From contig CM046350.1 of assembly GCA_025403435.1 (NCBI GenBank), positions 18,821,274 through 18,885,273 on the forward strand: 64,000 nucleotides of DNA, in the 5' to 3' direction. Positions 60,278 to 64,000 of this stretch are shown piece by piece; the stretch's first letter is position 1, and each line of letters opens with the position of its first letter. Source of the DNA: Artocarpus heterophyllus (taxonomy: Eukaryota; Streptophyta; Magnoliopsida; Rosales; Moraceae). The position numbers and the translations under genes were made by a program. Under the pieces are notes generated by a model. The model saw only the letters and a program-made list of their open reading frames with translations. It did not search any database and was not told where the DNA came from.

Positions 60278-61758
60278 TAATAACCCGTTGACCTTGCACA
60301 GGGAACTGCTCAGCTTCATTTTGGCTTCTACTTTATCTTCCAGAGCATTCAGTGCAATCCAGAAAGCTTAACTAATGAACAGGTTGGTATTGTAAGAGAG
60401 CTATATTTTACGAACATGATTTTTGGAAATAGGAATATGGGGAAAGGAAATGATAAGTCTGTATATATGAATAACTAAAGTTCATATACATGCATGATCA
60501 ACGATCGAGATTAACGATGAAAATGCATCAAATGACGAAGAGACATTCATAACCTTGCATAATCACACTTGGTCCTACAGTTTACACTTGTGGCTTGTAC
60601 ATAGAAAGGAGAATGCCAACCACATGCAATTAATGAGGGGGTAGTTAGCAAAATTTAATGTTGGCGACGCAGAAGTCAAAACGTGTAACATGGGTCTGCA
60701 TGGACCGTGGACGACTCCCTCTATGTAGTTAAAGCTTGGTATCCAACAACGCTTTATCATCTCTTAAAATGATTATCAAAGAAAAAGTGAGTTATGAATG
60801 GAGTTCTGCAGACTTTGCATGCATGATTAGCTGTCCTTGCCGACTTGCCCCTATTGACTCATGCGTCGGTGGCTACCATAGTTGATCAACAGCTAAAAAT
60901 TAGGTTTTGGAAGACAGAACTAAGAAATGAATATTGTTTCAAAACTAGCTATAGATTATAGCATATTCCTTCTCTATTCGTTTTATTCAAGACACTTTTC
61001 AGTCTGTACTTGGAGGGTAATGGATAGTACTTTTTGTACAAGCTTTGAGAAATTGTCTAAAACTATAAGCAATCATTAACATATTCTGTAATGTTATCAG
61101 TCGTTTTGTCAGATAAAATAGACCCTTAAAATAAGTAATCTTTTGATTGTTGTCATATATTAGTCTACGGACAGGTATTGTCACCTAAGATTATTATCAT
61201 CTTTAGCAAAAAAGAAATGTGTTATCTTGCATTGGCTTGAAGTTGTGGATCATTCCAAAAGAAAGGAATTGGATTCTCCGATAGTTCGTCTAAGGCTAGC
61301 TCTTAGAAGAGGATTTGTTGGGGTACTTTAATGCGATGTATTTGTCTATATATCAAACAAATTTGATTTATCTTTTTAGCATTCTAGCTAGCAACGAGTG
61401 GGTCCTGGCCGGTCAACGCACTTATTTATCTAAGTTGCAAGTTGATAATAATTAGTCAAATGTTACTTCTTACAAGGACCAAGCAAAGCTTGAATTTGAT
61501 CACTAGAATATAGAACATCTGGAACTACTCCTGTCTCTGACCATGAATGGAGGAATTACAATGATATATCAAATGATTAATTGCATCGAAATTTAGGGGA
61601 AAAAATGATTTGCATTGAAATTATGACACGTATTGTGAATGACTCAGGAAGAATGTATATGTAGTTTAAATCTCAACTATCAACATTCTCGACAAAGAAA
61701 AATATAGACCGTCGTATAGTGAAAAGAAACAAATCCGAGCAATTAAAAGTTTTCAGCT

Positions 61759-61882
61759 TAGGTTGTTTGAAAGAGTAGCTTAAATCATCATTTGAGACTA
61801 TAGTGTATGAAAACTTTATACCATAGCTTTTTACACTATTCATAGTTCAAACCATCGGTTGAATTACTCTTTCAAACACCTA
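61759..61882. mobile_element. Short hAT-like MITE (about 124 bp)
   Basis: The left TAGGTTGTTTGAAAGAGTAG and the reverse-complemented right end (TAGGTGTTTGAAAGAGTAAT) are near-perfect inverted repeats of about 20 bp. A second internal palindrome (GTGTATGAAAA/CTATTCATAG) lies inside. Together it forms an almost complete hairpin. Confidence 0.75.
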
Positions 61883-62037
61883 ATAAGATGGTAGTTGACG
61901 GCATTTTAAATAGCTTGGATCCTTTATTTCCACCATTCAGTGGCCAAGATTTAAGATGCACATGCTTCCTTTAAAAAAAGAAAAACGTATCGTGGTTCTA
62001 CCGCAAACTTGAATATCTAGTAAGTGCTATGGACAAT

Positions 62038-62298
62038 TCAAAAGCTTTCCTTGGCTCGTTTGTGCAATGATTCACTACTCATTTTCAGAAATTGCCCCAC
62101 AACAGAGATTACATTCCACAGTGGATTAAAATCGTAACTTTGCAAAGCATGAAACTTCATAAATTTTGGAAACCAGTACTTAGAGACCCTTGCCTCCAAA
62201 ACAAATAGATACCCAGAGCATCTCTCTGCAGCATTAAGCATACTTATTGCCGCAGCTAAGTCTAATAAGTCTTTCTTTATACGCATTCTCACAATCAC
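62038..62298 (-). CDS. Hypothetical exon-like ORF
   Basis: An 86-codon frame contains LLDLAAAISMLNAAERCSGY and FMKFHALQSYDFNPLWNVIS. Its amino-acid composition is balanced and protein-like, unlike the low-complexity ORFs around it, and the local GC is slightly higher. I do not recognise the family. No neighbouring exon or promoter could be attached. It could be an exon of an unrecognised gene or a relic. Confidence 0.25.
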   Translation of the reverse strand: MIVRMRIKKDLLDLAAAISMLNAAERCSGYLFVLEARVSKYWFPKFMKFHALQSYDFNPLWNVISVVGQFLKMSSESLHKRAKESF

Positions 62299-63090
62299 TT
62301 GCCAAAAAAAAAAAACAAAAACAAAACAAAACCCAAGAAAGTGAGAAGAAAAGGATGCATATGGTTAGAATTGTAGAAAGCAGGTCCTCATACTTCGATT
62401 CCCATTGCAAAACTTGGTCTCAAAATAAATGAGATCCTGTGACAATGAAGCAAAGACAAGATCGATCAGGAGTTATGTATACATTGCATTAATTCAACCA
62501 TGTGATGTTTGCATTAGGAAGTGACAGGATAGACTTTCTTGGGTGCCAAAAGGATGGTATAATTTATGGAGAGTGCCACAAGTCAACGCAATATACGCGC
62601 ACATTTGTCCTCCTACACCAACCTCAGCCTCACCACATGACATATATTTATTAGGGGACGCACAAACAAAACAGGGTTTCTGTCATTCTCAAAGCTCCAT
62701 TTTAAGCAGCTGTTTAGTCGGCCATGCTTTCTTCTCAAATGCTATCTCTTTTGTGTTTTTTGACTCAAAACTCTTTGCTATGTTTTTGCCTCCTAACACT
62801 TGGTTTAGAGAAGCTACACCAAAATGATGTATATATTATATTCTGTGCATTTATACGCATTGCATAACAGAAACGCATTAAGAACGTAGTTTCCATAGTA
62901 ATGAATAATCGTCAAAAAGCCTAATGTTACACTCCAACAATCAGATATTTCCTATAATTTCATATCCTCCAAGCTAAGAGGATCTTCAATGCAACGTCAA
63001 ATTAAAATACCAACCCTAAATTTTAACACTTGAATAGAAAAAGCACTATCCAATGCAATATTATTTTGGTATTAAATTTGGAATGTGCTA

Positions 63091-63698
63091 TTACTGATGG
63101 TAAATTTAGCACCAAATATCGTATATGTTAAATTTTGATATTTTACCATTACATTATTGGCATTTTTAAATTATTTTACAATCAAAATTTACTTTTGCGA
63201 GTTTCAAACATAATGATTAGGATAAAAAGTAAATATAGCATGTAAGTAGTACTATGCATTAAAGCAAAAAAATGAAAATCACTTTATCATTATATTACTG
63301 ATGGTAAATTTAGCACCAAATATCGTATATGTTAAATTTTGACATTTTATCATTATATTATTGGCATTTTTAAATTATTTTACAATCAAAATTTACTTTT
63401 GCGAGTTTCAAACATAATGATTAGGATAAAAAGTAAATATAGCATGTAAGTAGTACTATGCATGAAAGCAAAAAAATGAAAATCACTTTACCATTATATT
63501 ACTGATGGTAAATTTAGCACCAAATATCGTATATGTTAAATTTTGACATTTTACCATTACATTATTGGCATTTTTAAATTATTTTACAATCAAAATTTAC
63601 TTTTGCAAGTTTCAAACATAATGATTAGGATAAAAAGTAAATATAGCATGTAAGTAGTACTATGCATGAAAGCAAAAAAATGAAAATCACATTATCTA
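63091..63698. repeat. Three-copy 204-bp tandem repeat
   Basis: TTACTGATGGTAAATTTAGC starts at 63091, 63295 and 63499, exactly 204 bp apart. The copies differ by only a few bases over their length (for example GATATTTTACC versus GACATTTTATC). The array lies in a stretch whose left flank (GAGGATCTTCAATGCAACG, 62979) resembles the GAGCATCTC-type MITE end in GDSL copy 1 intron 1. Confidence 0.93.
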
Positions 63699-63699
63699 A

Positions 63700-64000
63700 T
63701 ACGTCACTTTCACACCCTTTGGTAGCAAATATTAGCATCAACAATAGCGTTTACATAGGAAATGGTATAACGAGAAACAGATACAAAATTGCATGAGCCT
63801 ATACTCTATCCAGCTACGTGAATTTTCTGATTGGTGTTAAACATAAAAACAGCTAAAATTCGCATCTTTACATTCTTAACTCGCCTACCCTTTTCTTTTC
63901 CCAACACAAAAACTCAGAAAAAGAAATTTCCTGGTTCCTAGGAATTGCAAATTAGACAAAAACTTAAAAAAATAAAAAATAAAACATTTGTCAATTTCTG
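63700..64000. other. Right edge, nothing recognised
   Basis: A/T-rich sequence with no ORF or repeat of note before the window ends. Confidence 0.4.

Noticed and set aside
1..64000. tRNA, rRNA or snRNA genes
   Set aside because: No cloverleaf-type A/B boxes or rRNA-like blocks were noticed by eye. Only primer-site complements to tRNA 3' ends were found. A tRNA scan would settle it.

Overview
This window is nuclear DNA from a flowering plant, most likely a eudicot. The evidence is low GC with long A/T runs, several intron-containing genes of the plant GDSL esterase/lipase family with GT-AG splice sites, nested LTR retrotransposons, a plant L1-type LINE, Mutator-like elements and many small foldback MITEs. 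The species cannot be named from the sequence alone. No bacterial-type operons, CRISPR arrays or recognisable tRNA/rRNA genes were seen.

Host genes: three paralogous GDSL esterase/lipase genes lie in the same (-) orientation at 17012-20011, 43014-45355 and 53274-58253. All share a five-exon structure with identical intron positions and phases (1,0,0,1), so they form a dispersed tandem family now spread by repeat insertion. Copies 1 and 3 reconstruct to complete proteins (365 and 367 aa) with signal peptide, GDSL serine, GxND block and the C-terminal D-x-x-H. Copy 2 keeps all five exons and a good TATA box, but has an in-frame TAG inside the conserved GxGxIGC motif of exon 4 and a GC in place of the GT donor of intron 4. 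It is therefore probably a recent pseudogene. A degraded papain-type cysteine protease gene fragment (33069-33670) is the only other recognisable host-gene relic.

Mobile DNA, left to right: 1-12888 is a non-autonomous Ty3/gypsy-like element (gag remnant only, LTR about 1.42 kb, tRNA-Asp-type primer site). Its 5' LTR was split by a young Ty1/copia element (5545-12709, LTRs about 800 bp and nearly identical, 5-bp target duplication CCAAG). Positions 24916-30077 hold the left part of a decayed Sirevirus-like copia element. It breaks off just after the reverse-transcriptase YVDD-type box into a 1.2-kb degenerate minisatellite that switches strand polarity near 30262. A 5'-truncated L1-type LINE (about 33945-37037) lies immediately downstream of the protease relic, and a Ty3/gypsy RNase H scrap follows at 37329-37760. 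Two Mutator-like elements with long TIRs starting GGTAAATT carry GC-rich interiors (40633-41979, 49078-50159). At least six MITE-like foldbacks and several minisatellites fill the rest, including a 178-bp repeat array at the 3' side of GDSL copy 3 and a three-copy 204-bp repeat near the right edge.

How it fits together: the window reads as a secreted-lipase gene cluster enlarged by successive insertions. The strongest observations for follow-up are the premature stop plus GC donor in GDSL copy 2, the strand-switching hexamer-like array fused to a broken retroelement, the palindromic GCGCCTAGGCGC array in the gypsy LTR, and the paired MULEs with G-rich cargo. I saw no convincing evidence of an entirely new biological system.
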